Shown here one piece after another: positions 23,815 through 31,294 of a stretch of DNA of 64,000 nt. Source of the DNA: an uncultured Anaerolineaceae bacterium (lineage in GTDB: Bacteria; Chloroflexota; Anaerolineae; Anaerolineales; Anaerolineaceae); assembly GCA_937897615.1 (NCBI GenBank), contig CALCNO010000032.1, positions 130,949 through 194,948 on the forward strand, in the 5' to 3' direction. The position numbers were made by a program, and so were the translations under genes. Under the pieces are notes generated by a model, which did no database searches, was not told where the DNA came from, and worked only from the letters and a program-made list of their open reading frames with translations. How positions within the stretch are numbered: position 1 is the first letter of the stretch; each line of letters begins with the position of its first letter.

Positions 23815-24735
23815 TTACTGGTTGACCGGGCATACCGGGCGCCCTTCGATGTAACCGCGGTAGCCCTGCGGCTCCAGCTGAAAGCGCGGCCCGTCTTCCT
23901 CGGCCCACCTGAAGCCGCAAATCTCCGGCTGGTAATTTTTGATCACCCGCCAGAAAGCGCCAATGGCCTCTTCAAATTTATCGTCGTCGTAGGGCTGGCC
24001 CTGAAAGATCATCATCTGGCACGGCGGCAGTTCGATCAACTCGAACCCCGGCGGCACCTGCCCGGCATACTGCAACGGAACCTCAACGCCCTGGGCATAC
24101 AGCGAGGTACCCGGCCGGCGCAGCGTTTGCGGCAGCCACATGCCCATCGGCTCGTAGAGCGCTTCCTTGATGCCGCTGAGCACCTCCCACACATCGCAGC
24201 CCACTTCCTCACAATAGGCATAATAATCCTCAGCCGCAATGCCACGCCGCAGGATCAACTTGCGCGCCGGGCGCTCCACCACCTGCACAAAGATCGTACT
24301 AGCCTGATTCTGGTCACTCATTTCCATCTCTCCTTTTTCCGGGGCGGGATTGGTTTCATGGAGCATGCGCGGCAGGAACAATGACAGGGCAGGTTTGCGG
24401 CGCAGGTAGTGCTGCGGGCTGATGCCGAACTGGCGCGAGAAGGCGCGCGTGAAGCCCTCGTGCGAATCGAAGACGAAATCGAAGGCCACGTCCACCACCT
24501 TCACATCGCCGCCGCGCAGGCGTTCCGCCGCCCGCGAGAGGCGCAGCGCGCGGATGTAATCGAAGGGGCTTTTGCCGGTGAGCGCCTTGAAGATGCGCGC
24601 CGCATACCAGGGCGAGTAGCCCGCCGCCTGCGCCAACTGATGCAGCGTAATCGGGCGGTTGAGGTTGGCCTCGATAAACCCCTGCATGCGCCGCACCGCG
24701 TTTCGATGTTCCGCTTGCTCCATGTGATCGCCCAT
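23815..24735 (-). CDS. AraC-family regulator with GyrI-like effector domain
   Basis: About 306 residues from the ATG at 24735 (TGAGG nine bases upstream); a GTG at 24756 would add seven. Two helix-turn-helix units lie in the first 110 residues (I-T-L-H-Q-L-A-Q-A-A-G-Y-S and F-D-F-V-F-D-S-H-E-G-F-T-R-A-F with P-Q-H-Y). The C-terminal half, starting near V-V-E-R-P-A-R-K-L-I-L-R-R-G, is a GyrI/SOUL-like ligand domain ending with two E-G/P-V-C-P-type strands. This is the Rob/SoxS-like domain order reversed from AraC itself. It sits between the two partition loci. The ligand and targets are unknown; the palindrome 60-80 bases upstream may be its operator. Confidence 0.85.
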   Translation of the reverse strand: MGDHMEQAEHRNAVRRMQGFIEANLNRPITLHQLAQAAGYSPWYAARIFKALTGKSPFDYIRALRLSRAAERLRGGDVKVVDVAFDFVFDSHEGFTRAFSRQFGISPQHYLRRKPALSLFLPRMLHETNPAPEKGEMEMSDQNQASTIFVQVVERPARKLILRRGIAAEDYYAYCEEVGCDVWEVLSGIKEALYEPMGMWLPQTLRRPGTSLYAQGVEVPLQYAGQVPPGFELIELPPCQMMIFQGQPYDDDKFEEAIGAFWRVIKNYQPEICGFRWAEEDGPRFQLEPQGYRGYIEGRPVCPVNQ

Positions 24736-24814
24736 AACGGCCTCAGGATACTTCACCCCGCCCGGCGGTGCTTGACCGTCCTTGCGTTGTTTTCAGTTCT
24801 GCCTGTGGTAAAAG

Positions 24815-24830
24815 TGTAACCACGGTTACA
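24815..24830. repeat. TGTAACC-AC-GGTTACA palindrome (second copy of a local 14-mer)
   Basis: A 7-bp inverted repeat around AC. Its inner 14 bases are the exact reverse complement of the parB terminator core at 23772-23785. No T run is present here, so in this copy a protein-binding role is more likely. It lies in the 334-base gap between the AraC-type gene and the second parA. The remainder of that gap before 24946 shows no other clear element. Confidence 0.55.
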
Positions 24831-24945
24831 GATTAATTGTATCCCGCAGCGGCGTTTTTCTGCCCGCTGCGGCCGCTTTTTCTCCATGCCTATCAATACT
24901 CATTTTTGCCCGCAAGAGGGGTTTTTCCGCCCTTTCAGCGCCTCA

Positions 24946-25038
24946 AGGGGCGACCCTTATCCAATGTGTTGCAAATTCGCAGGGGCGACCCTTGTTTTAC
25001 CAGCGGCGACCCTGTATAATTCACAGGGGCGACCCTTA
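24946..25038 (+). repeat. Four direct repeats upstream of the second parA
   Basis: Copies of AGGGGCGACCCTT at 24946, 24981 and 25025 and a variant AGCGGCGACCCTG at 25002. Start-to-start spacings are 35, 21 and 23 bases. Each contains an AGGG-N4-CCCT inverted element. Three copies surround the promoter of the parA/RHH operon, so they fit an operator or centromere bound by the RHH protein. Confidence 0.8.
24992..25020 (+). promoter_or_regulatory. Promoter of the second parA operon
   Basis: TTGTTT (24992-24997), 17 bases, TATAAT (25015-25020). Direct-repeat copies overlap both boxes or flank them, and the ATG lies 71 bases past the -10. Confidence 0.65.
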
Positions 25039-25090
25039 TTGAGGTATTGTGCCTCGTTTTTGCGGCGCCACGGGTAAAAGGAAGTAACCG

Positions 25091-25867
25091 ATGATCGTCT
25101 TTGCGTTTGCCAATCAAAAGGGCGGGGTGGGCAAGACCACCACTGCGGTCACGCTGGCCGATGGGCTGGCTCGCCTTGGCCAGCGCGTGCTGCTGGTGGA
25201 CCTCGATCCCCAGGGCCACCTGGCGCTCTCTTTTGGGCTGCCCAAGTCACCGGGGCTTTACCGCTGGATGTGCCTGAATGAGCCGCTGGAGGCCGTGCGC
25301 GTGGAGCTGCGTCCGCGCCTGCATCTGATCGCCGGCGACAAGCAAACCGAAAAGGTCAAACGCCAGGTGGCGCTGGCCGATTTCCGCGAGACGCTGCTGG
25401 CCGACCTGCTGCAAGAAAGCGACTACGACGTGGTGCTGCTCGACCTGGCTCCCTCGCTGGATGTGCTGCACCTCAACGGGCTGGTGGCCGCCGACTGGGT
25501 GGTGATCCCCACGCGCCCGGACGCACTGGCTGTGGATGGCGTGCGCGAGATCCTCACCACCATGGCAGAGGTGGCGCACAGCGGGCATCGTTACCGCGGT
25601 TACAGTATCCTGCCTACTTTTTTTGACCGCACCACGCGCGAGACCTTCCTGCAATTCCAGGACCTCACCCGCACCTTTGGCGAGCACGTCTGGCCGCCCA
25701 TCCCGCAGGATACGCGCGTGCGCGAGACCGCCGCTTACGGTAAGACACTGTGGGAGTATGCCCCGCACGCGGTGGCAATCGAGGGGTTTCCCGAAGGGCA
25801 TCAGCGCCTCGGCGGCTACCGCCAGGTGCTGGGGCGCATGATGGAGGTGATCAATGGCCGAGCGTAA
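25091..25867 (+). CDS. ParA-family partition ATPase (copy 2)
   Basis: 258 residues. K10-G-G-V-G-K-T-T-T and V-D-L-D-P-Q-G-H are the deviant Walker A and switch motifs; V-V-L-L-D-L-A-P-S replaces the Walker B-like D-T-P-P of copy 1. It resembles plasmid Soj-like ATPases more than chromosomal ones. The stop overlaps the next gene by 14 bases, and the repeats upstream plus the downstream RHH gene complete a compact partition locus of the type Ib form (short ParA plus small RHH adaptor). It is about 40% identical by eye to copy 1 in the motifs only, so the two are separate systems. Confidence 0.9.
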   Translation: MIVFAFANQKGGVGKTTTAVTLADGLARLGQRVLLVDLDPQGHLALSFGLPKSPGLYRWMCLNEPLEAVRVELRPRLHLIAGDKQTEKVKRQVALADFRETLLADLLQESDYDVVLLDLAPSLDVLHLNGLVAADWVVIPTRPDALAVDGVREILTTMAEVAHSGHRYRGYSILPTFFDRTTRETFLQFQDLTRTFGEHVWPPIPQDTRVRETAAYGKTLWEYAPHAVAIEGFPEGHQRLGGYRQVLGRMMEVINGRA

Positions 25868-26243
25868 ATTTGAACGGAAAACCATCCTGGACCCCGCCGT
25901 GGCCGACCTTCTCTCCGGCATGGAGCAGCGCCAGGCGGAGGCCCAGTTACCGCGGCGCGAACGCGAGCGCCTCAGCCGCGAACGCGCCAAGATCCAGTCG
26001 CGGCGTGACCAGCGCGCCACCTATGACCTGCCGCCCGTGCTGCGTGAAGCCGTGCGCGAGCTGGCCGAGGAATTGCGCCTGCCGGCCAGCCAGTTGGTCA
26101 CACTGGCGCTGGCGCGCTTCTTCACCGATTATGACGCCGGCACAATTGATCTGGGAAAATACAAGCAGCCCTCGCGCAGTCCGCGCTACGATTGGAACCT
26201 TGTATTCCCGGATAGCTTGTTTCCTAGGAAGAAGAGGGGATGA
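25854..26243 (+). CDS. Ribbon-helix-helix adaptor protein of the second partition locus
   Basis: 129 residues, overlapping the end of parA by 14 bases. The first half is highly charged (R-R-E-R-E-R-L-S-R-E-R-A-K) and resembles the flexible N-terminus of ParG/omega proteins that stimulates ParA. The second half A-T-Y-D-L-P-P-V-L-R-E-A-V-R-E-L-A-E-E-L then L-P-A-S-Q-L-V-T-L-A-L-A-R-F-F is strand-helix-turn-helix, an RHH fold. The overlap and order support a ParB-analogue role binding the upstream repeats or the downstream array. The family name is not recognised. Confidence 0.7.
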   Translation: MAERKFERKTILDPAVADLLSGMEQRQAEAQLPRRERERLSRERAKIQSRRDQRATYDLPPVLREAVRELAEELRLPASQLVTLALARFFTDYDAGTIDLGKYKQPSRSPRYDWNLVFPDSLFPRKKRG

Positions 26244-26292
26244 GGTTAAACTAGTCGTTGTTTAAGTAGTACTTAAGTAGTCATTGAATGAT

Positions 26293-26509
26293 GTGCAGAT
26301 TTTGCACGATTAACGGGTGCAAGCGTTGCACTCATTAGAAAGACCTTTTTTGCACTCCGGCGCCCTTGATGCAGAGATTTCAGGCTGGCCGGGGTGCAAT
26401 TTTGTTCCTCTGGCCGGAGGGTGAATTTTGCATGTCCGCCAGATGGAAGATTTTGCCCGCAGGCCAACGTGCAAATATTGCCTGTACGCCCGGATGCAGA
26501 TTTTGCGAT
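26293..26509. repeat. Degenerate iteron-like array of about 25-bp period
   Basis: Units resembling GTGCAGATTTTGCAC occur about every 24-26 bases: clear copies at 26293 and 26317 (both GTGCA-N5-TGCAC inverted repeats), a half copy ending TTTTTTGCAC at 26346-26355, a weak one near 26370, then ATTTTG/ATATTG cores at 26399, 26425, 26450, 26475 and 26500, the last four exactly 25 apart. It fills the 303-base gap after the RHH gene. Just before it (26262-26281) TTAAGTAGT is repeated twice with an 11-base period. It looks like an iteron or centromere array. Confidence 0.65.
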
Positions 26510-26546
26510 CAGGTGGCATGTGAAGTTCGCTGTTGTTTGCGGTTGG

Positions 26547-27074
26547 TTATTCATGGGGGAAACCACACTTTTCCAGGATGGCGTTAATGAAGCCGCTCTT
26601 GGCATCGGTGTAAGCCACGCGATCGTTGCGGTAACGCTCGGCCAGCGCCAGCTTGAGGTCGGCATATTCCCGGCAAGCCTGCGGGTGCTGGCGCAGGTAA
26701 TCGCGGAAGGCCAGCTGCGTCTTGTAAAATTGCGTTTGCGGTTCCACCATGTGCAGGTGGTGCGTGTGCACGCCATTGATCTTGCGATGTAAATAGCGCC
26801 GGAAGGGCATCTCCTCCTCGTAACGTGCCACATACTCGTAACCGCGCGCCTGCAGGGGCGGGATGAAGGACGCGGCGTCTGCCAGGCTGTGCACGCCGAT
26901 GAGGATGTCGATCACCGGCTTGGCGGCCAGCCCGGGCACGGCGGTACTGCCGATGTGCTCGATGCTTTCCACGTATGCACCGATGTCTGCCAGCAGGCGC
27001 GCTTTTTCTTCCTCATACCATCGGGGCCAGGCGGGATCGTAGGGCACCACGTAAACAGGGGATTTGGCTTCCAT
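26547..27074 (-). CDS. GrpB family (UPF0157) nucleotidyltransferase-fold protein
   Basis: 175 residues, the family length. V-P-Y-D-P-A-W-P-R-W-Y-E-E-E-K is the GrpB opening, I-E-H-I-G-S-T-A-V-P-G-L-A-A-K-P-V-I-D-I-L-I-G is the diagnostic nucleotidyltransferase loop with G-S and D-x-x residues, and H-T-H-H-L-H is the late histidine motif. The biochemical role of GrpB proteins is not settled. It stands alone on the minus strand between the iteron-like array and a TGAAC-N4-GTTCA inverted repeat 56 bases upstream of its start. Confidence 0.92.
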   Translation of the reverse strand: MEAKSPVYVVPYDPAWPRWYEEEKARLLADIGAYVESIEHIGSTAVPGLAAKPVIDILIGVHSLADAASFIPPLQARGYEYVARYEEEMPFRRYLHRKINGVHTHHLHMVEPQTQFYKTQLAFRDYLRQHPQACREYADLKLALAERYRNDRVAYTDAKSGFINAILEKCGFPHE

Positions 27075-27129
27075 AGGCTGGATTATAGCGCAGCAATAAG
27101 CGATTGCGCGTAGATTAATACTTGATAAC

Positions 27130-27143
27130 TGAACAACCGTTCA
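27130..27143. promoter_or_regulatory. TGAAC-N4-GTTCA operator-like site upstream of grpB-like gene
   Basis: TGAACAACCGTTCA is a perfect 5-bp inverted repeat with a 4-base centre. A sequence identical at 13 of 14 bases (read on the minus strand) covers the start codon of the TetR gene at 29866. This suggests a shared TetR-type operator. Confidence 0.45.
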
Positions 27144-27180
27144 TTTAGATTGTGCAGCGGGCAGGGTGGGGCGGGGGGAA

Positions 27181-27213
27181 ATAAAATAAGGAGGAAGCCC
27201 CTCCTTATTTTAT
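27181..27213. terminator. Bidirectional terminator after the VWA gene
   Basis: A perfect 14-bp stem: ATAAAATAAGGAGG (27181-27194) with CCTCCTTATTTTAT (27200-27213), loop AAGCC. It ends the minus-strand MerR-VWA operon 50 bases past its stop. Confidence 0.75.
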
Positions 27214-27262
27214 GAATGCCGGTTATCCCCTGGCGGCTGCCCGTCCCGGCCGGATTGCGATC

Positions 27263-28501
27263 TTAGTGCTCGTCTTTATGGCGGTGGCGCTTGAGCAGGT
27301 AGGCGTCGTAGTTGAGGTTCTTGCGCTCGCCCTCTTCCAGCCCCTCTTCGATGTGGTCGGCCACGGCGGAGTAGCGTTCGCGCGTGGCGGCCGGCATGCT
27401 CGGGCCCAGTTCCTCCAGTGCGTTGCACATCATCTCACGCGCTTCGCGGCGGCGCCCGGCGCGTTCCAATTTGAGCGCTTCGTTCATGCGCTGCCCGGCT
27501 TCTACGGCGGCAAAGCGCCTGACCAGGCCGGCGTCTCGTTGGGCCTGGGCGGCTTTATTTTGCGTGGCGTATTGCAGGGTCACATCGCCAATGGCGCTGC
27601 TCTTTTCGTTCTTTTCGTTCTCGTAGCGCACAATGGCGCTCAGCACCAGTTGGCCTTCTCCCGGCGGGGTGAGCAGGTTGAGGAAAAGGGTGGTCACGCG
27701 CCCGGCGGGCAGGTCTGAAAGCGCCACGCTGATGCGCTGCCCTTTCTTCTCTGTTTTCCATTCCCCCGGCACGCTGGCGTCACAGCCATCGGGCAGGGTG
27801 ATCTCCACGCTAACGCCTTTGGCCGTCACGGTCAGCAGGTCTTTGAACTCCTGCAGGATGGTCTGGTCAATGGCACCGGCGGATTCGATGTAGGCAAAGT
27901 TGCCGCCACCGTGGTTGGCCATGCCTTCCAGCAGGTGCTCGTCAAAGCCGCGTCCCACGCCAAACGTGGAGGTGGTGATACCGCGCTCAAAGATGGCCGC
28001 GGCGTGGCCAAAGATCACTTCGTGGTCGGTGATGCCCTGGTTGGCCAGCCCGTCGCTTACCAGTAATGTGCGCCGCAGGAAACTGCCCTGCGGGCCTTCG
28101 GCTACACAGTTGCAGCCGGTCAACCAGCCGTCGGTCAAATTGGTGCTGCCGCCGGCTTCGATTATGCCGATGCCGTGCAGTAACTCCTGGCGGTTGAGGG
28201 CGTTAATGTGGATGCTGTTGGCAACGGTGCGGATCTGGTCGTCGAACACCACCACCGAAACGATGTCGCCGTCTGCCATCTGCTCCACAATGCGCCGCAG
28301 CGTCTGCTTGGCCTGCTCCAGCTTCTCGCCGCTCATCGAGCCGCTGCGATCCAGCACCAATCCCAGATTAAGCTGGAAGCGCCTGTGCGCCGCACTGGCT
28401 TCCGGGGCCAGGATCTCAATTTCGATGATGCGCTGCCCGGACACTTCGCGCGGGACCAGCTTTACATCTGCCTGCATTTTTACATGCATTGTTCCAACCA
28501 T
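27263..28501 (-). CDS. von Willebrand factor A-domain protein
   Basis: 412 residues, no signal peptide. The MIDAS motif D51-R-S-G-S55-M lies in L-N-L-G-L-V-L-D-R-S-G-S-M-S-G-E-K, with G-G-S-T-N-L-T-D-G and L-V-S-D-G-L-A completing the metal site. The VWA domain spans about 43-225; a beta-rich region (230-310) and a helical tail follow. It is cytosolic by sequence, so it may act as a metal-dependent protein-interaction module. The start is six bases after the stop of the merR-type gene, which probably controls it. Specific function is unknown. Confidence 0.85.
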   Translation of the reverse strand: MVGTMHVKMQADVKLVPREVSGQRIIEIEILAPEASAAHRRFQLNLGLVLDRSGSMSGEKLEQAKQTLRRIVEQMADGDIVSVVVFDDQIRTVANSIHINALNRQELLHGIGIIEAGGSTNLTDGWLTGCNCVAEGPQGSFLRRTLLVSDGLANQGITDHEVIFGHAAAIFERGITTSTFGVGRGFDEHLLEGMANHGGGNFAYIESAGAIDQTILQEFKDLLTVTAKGVSVEITLPDGCDASVPGEWKTEKKGQRISVALSDLPAGRVTTLFLNLLTPPGEGQLVLSAIVRYENEKNEKSSAIGDVTLQYATQNKAAQAQRDAGLVRRFAAVEAGQRMNEALKLERAGRRREAREMMCNALEELGPSMPAATRERYSAVADHIEEGLEEGERKNLNYDAYLLKRHRHKDEH

Positions 28502-28506
28502 ATTGA

Positions 28507-29145
28507 TTAACTTCCTCCCTGTTTTGTAAAGATTTTCCTTGCCAGGTGGATCAGTTCGTCCACCTGACCGGCTTTTGCATTCTCTCCGCCCTGCGGCTGG
28601 CGCACGTGCAGTTCTACCCCGGGCGCCAGTTCCACGCGCTGCCAGGTTTCTGCATTACCCTCGGCGCCGGTGGGCGCAGGCGCACCGGCAGCGGCGGGCT
28701 GGTAGGCGGGCGGGCTTTCCCTTAGCGCGGCAGGGGTGCGCTGCAGCGCGCGCTGGATATACTCGCGGGCGCTCTCTCTATCCCCGTTTTGTTCTTCTGC
28801 CTGCAGCGGCATGGGGGCTGCCGCGCTGCTGCCGAGTTCCGTTGGGTACACGCCCATCCCGGCCAATGCACCGGCGGGGTCCTGCTGGAATAACGCCACC
28901 AGTTCCTGCATCTCTGCGATCGGCAGGTCTTCCAGGCGGCGCTTGATCTCCTTGAGGGGCAGATAGGCTTCCTTGAGGTATTTGATCAGCTGCAGACGGA
29001 TCAGGTAGTCTTCGTTGAAGACCGCATATTTCCCCTGTACTTCCGGCTGCGGCAGCAGCCCTTCTTCGATGTAGTAGCGGATGGTGCGGGTGGAAACCCC
29101 GGTGCGCTCGGCCAGTTCGGAAATCCAGAAGTTTAGTTGCAGCAT
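28507..29145 (-). CDS. MerR-family transcriptional regulator
   Basis: 212 residues. W-I-S-E-L-A-E-R-T-G-V-S-T-R-T-I-R-Y-Y-I-E-E-G-L-L-P is the MerR helix-turn-helix and wing, followed by a coiled-coil-like helix (L-K-E-I-K-R-R-L-E-D-L). The C-terminal 110 residues have an Ala/Pro-rich linker and no recognised effector domain or metal-binding cysteines, so the signal is unknown. It is the promoter-proximal gene of a two-gene operon with the VWA protein. Its promoter shows the palindromic-spacer arrangement typical of MerR-type control. Confidence 0.88.
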   Translation of the reverse strand: MLQLNFWISELAERTGVSTRTIRYYIEEGLLPQPEVQGKYAVFNEDYLIRLQLIKYLKEAYLPLKEIKRRLEDLPIAEMQELVALFQQDPAGALAGMGVYPTELGSSAAAPMPLQAEEQNGDRESAREYIQRALQRTPAALRESPPAYQPAAAGAPAPTGAEGNAETWQRVELAPGVELHVRQPQGGENAKAGQVDELIHLARKIFTKQGGS

Positions 29146-29177
29146 TGTAATGGCTCCTCAAGGGTATTGAAGGCCCC

Positions 29178-29219
29178 CTGGTATGAGAATATCATACCAG
29201 TATTACGTAATACTGTCAA
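29178..29219 (-). promoter_or_regulatory. MerR-type promoter with two palindromes
   Basis: Minus strand TTGACA (29219-29214), 17 bases, TATGAT (29196-29191). The 16-bp palindrome AGTATTACGTAATACT (29199-29214) fills the spacer, and a second inverted repeat CTGGTATGA-N5-TCATACCAG (29178-29200) covers the -10. Spacer symmetry is the hallmark of MerR-family sites. Confidence 0.8.
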
Positions 29220-29248
29220 GATTTTTTAAGATTGGTGATTGGGGTGTT

Positions 29249-29866
29249 TCAGTTGCCGGCCAGGATGCCGCGCAGATAGATCTCGGTGAGGTCGTTGAGG
29301 GCCGTGTTCTGTGTCTGCGGGTCGGCAGGTTTGCCCAGCAGCATCTCCGTCATGTGAAAGGTGTAGAACAGGCCAAAGAATCCGCGCAGCAGGCTGTCGC
29401 CATGGATGGGGCGCAGCACGCCCGCATCGCGCTGCAGGCGCGTGGCAAAGCGTTCCATGCCGGGGGCTACTTCCGGGTAGGCGGCGGCCAGGTGCTTGCC
29501 CTGGAATTCCACCACGTCAATGAAGACCAGCTTGATCAGGTCGGGGCGGTCCTTGAGGGCCGTTACCAGGCGGCGGGCGGCCACGCGCACCAGCTCTTCG
29601 GCGTCGCGCCCTTGCGAATGCTCCAGCGCCATCAGCAGCAGCGGGTAGGGGTTGTAGGCTTCAAACACGGCGCGGAAGAGATCGTCCTTATCGGCAAAGT
29701 GGTTGTAGAGCGAACCCAGCGCCATGCCGGATTCAGCGGCGATCTGGCGCATGGTGGTGCCGTGAAAGCCCTGGGTGAGGAAGAGACGGTGCGCCGCGGA
29801 GATAATTTGCTGGCGCGAGCGGGTGGGATTGGGTTTTGGGGTGGGGGAGGGTGAACGGTCGTTCAT
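29249..29866 (-). CDS. TetR-family regulator (downstream of GH13 gene)
   Basis: 205 residues from the ATG at 29866. The helix-turn-helix F-H-G-T-T-M-R-Q-I-A-A-E-S-G-M-A-L-G-S-L-Y-N-H-F-A-D-K-D-D-L-F is a textbook TetR N-domain after R-Q-Q-I-I-S-A-A-H-R-L-F. The ligand domain has no assignable inducer. The start codon lies in an inverted repeat TGAAC-N4-GTTCA that recurs before the GrpB gene. The gene begins 41 bases after the GH13 stop, so it could be transcribed from that operon as well as alone. Confidence 0.88.
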   Translation of the reverse strand: MNDRSPSPTPKPNPTRSRQQIISAAHRLFLTQGFHGTTMRQIAAESGMALGSLYNHFADKDDLFRAVFEAYNPYPLLLMALEHSQGRDAEELVRVAARRLVTALKDRPDLIKLVFIDVVEFQGKHLAAAYPEVAPGMERFATRLQRDAGVLRPIHGDSLLRGFFGLFYTFHMTEMLLGKPADPQTQNTALNDLTEIYLRGILAGN

Positions 29867-29907
29867 GGGGCAGAATTCTACCCGATAACCCGCAAACCCG
29901 CAAGCGT

Positions 29908-31275
29908 TTAGCTCACGGCAATCAGGCAGCCCCAGCGCGCCGGCACTTCTTCCACGAGCAGGCGGCCGTTGGCCACACTGCAAGGCTGGCCGGGGTTGAG
30001 CAGGTCGCTGGCGCGGTGCACGCCGGGCGGCAGGGGCAGGTCGAAGCGTGCCGGGCTGCCGCTGGCATTGAGCAGCACGATCACACTCTCCTCCCCGTTG
30101 GTGCGCAAAAAGGCCAGTTGCTCATGCGCCACTTGCAGTTGCTGGTAATCGCCGAATTGCAGCGCGGCGCTGCCCTGGCGCAGCTGCGCCAGCCGGCGCA
30201 GGGTCTCCGGCAGGTAGGGGTGCGGGCTGGCGGCCTGCAATGCGGGCAGGTCCAAACACGGGCGCAGGGCGGCATCACTGTGGGCGCTTTTCTTGCCGGC
30301 AAGGCCCCATTCGCTGCCGTAGTACAGCGAGGGAACGCCGGGCATGCTGAAGAGGAGCAGGTACAGCAGGCTGAGTTGCTGCGGGTCTTTGAGCTGGCTG
30401 GCGATGCGCTCTACGTCGTGATTGTCGGCAAAGTTGTAAAGCGGCAGGCCGGCATACATTCCCTGCGGACCGAACTGGCGGTTGAGCGACCAGGCCATCT
30501 CAAAGTAGTTCACGTCGTTGAGGCTGGAGTACAGGCTTTTGTAGCACTCGTAATTGGTGACGGCGTGCAGGGTGTGCGGGTTGGCCCAGCGGCGATAATC
30601 GCCATGCACCACCTCGCCCATCAGCCAGAAGTCCGGCTTGAGGGTATCGCAATGGCGGCGCAGCGCCTGCATGAAATCCGCATCCAGGCAGTCGGCGGCG
30701 TCCAGGCGCAGGCCGTCGATATCGAACTCCTCCACCCACAGGCGCACGGCGTTGAAGAGGTGCTCGCGCACCGCCGGGTTGGCCTGGTTAAGGCGCACCA
30801 GGTCGTAATACCCGTTCCACGGTTGATAGGTGAACGGATCGCCGTAGGGGCTGCGCTGCGAAAAATCCAGCCCAGAGAACCAGTCGCGGTAGGCGGAGTG
30901 CTGGCCGTGCTGCTGCACATCGCGGAAGGCCCAGAAGTCGCGCCCAACATGATTAAAAACGCCGTCCAGCACCAGGCGCATGCCGCGGCGGTGCACCTCG
31001 GCGGAGAGCTGCTTGAGGGTACTGCGCTCGCCCAGGCGGCGATCCACTTCGTAGTAGTTGGCGGTATCGTAGCCGTGAGCGCTGGCCTCAAAAAGGGGAC
31101 CCAGGTAGAGCGCGTTGGCGCCCAGGCTCTGAATGTGCGGCAGCCACGCGCTCACCTTTTGCAGGCGCGGGGTGGGAGCGGATTGGAAATCGTTGCGCTG
31201 CGGCGCGCCGCAAAAACCCAACGGGTAAATGTGATAGAAAAAGGACTGTGCGTACCAGGGATAAGACGGATTCAT
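29908..31275 (-). CDS. GH13 alpha-amylase-family glycosidase (cyclomaltodextrinase-like)
   Basis: 455 residues from the ATG at 31275 (AGGAG seven bases upstream). GH13 regions in order: D104-G-V-F-N-H, G188-L-R-L-D192-A-A-D (nucleophile Asp192), M-G-E221 (acid/base), F-A-D-N-H-D287 (third acid). The N-terminus Y-H-I-Y-P-L-G-F-C-G-A-P resembles cyclomaltodextrinase/neopullulanase-type enzymes. No signal peptide, so it acts on intracellular alpha-glucans or maltodextrins. It is shorter than typical amylases, with only a small C-terminal beta domain (about 390-455). A TetR-type operator lies at its promoter. Confidence 0.9.
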   Translation of the reverse strand: MNPSYPWYAQSFFYHIYPLGFCGAPQRNDFQSAPTPRLQKVSAWLPHIQSLGANALYLGPLFEASAHGYDTANYYEVDRRLGERSTLKQLSAEVHRRGMRLVLDGVFNHVGRDFWAFRDVQQHGQHSAYRDWFSGLDFSQRSPYGDPFTYQPWNGYYDLVRLNQANPAVREHLFNAVRLWVEEFDIDGLRLDAADCLDADFMQALRRHCDTLKPDFWLMGEVVHGDYRRWANPHTLHAVTNYECYKSLYSSLNDVNYFEMAWSLNRQFGPQGMYAGLPLYNFADNHDVERIASQLKDPQQLSLLYLLLFSMPGVPSLYYGSEWGLAGKKSAHSDAALRPCLDLPALQAASPHPYLPETLRRLAQLRQGSAALQFGDYQQLQVAHEQLAFLRTNGEESVIVLLNASGSPARFDLPLPPGVHRASDLLNPGQPCSVANGRLLVEEVPARWGCLIAVS

Positions 31276-31294
31276 GGATTCTCCTGCAAGATAC

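Noticed and set aside
26293..26509. CRISPR array
   Set aside because: Units are short, degenerate and 24-26 bases apart with no constant repeat and no cas genes.
19312..26509. Integrated conjugative element or transposon
   Set aside because: No integrase, transposase, relaxase, mating-pair or terminal repeats are visible; plasmid-like backbone genes alone do not show it.
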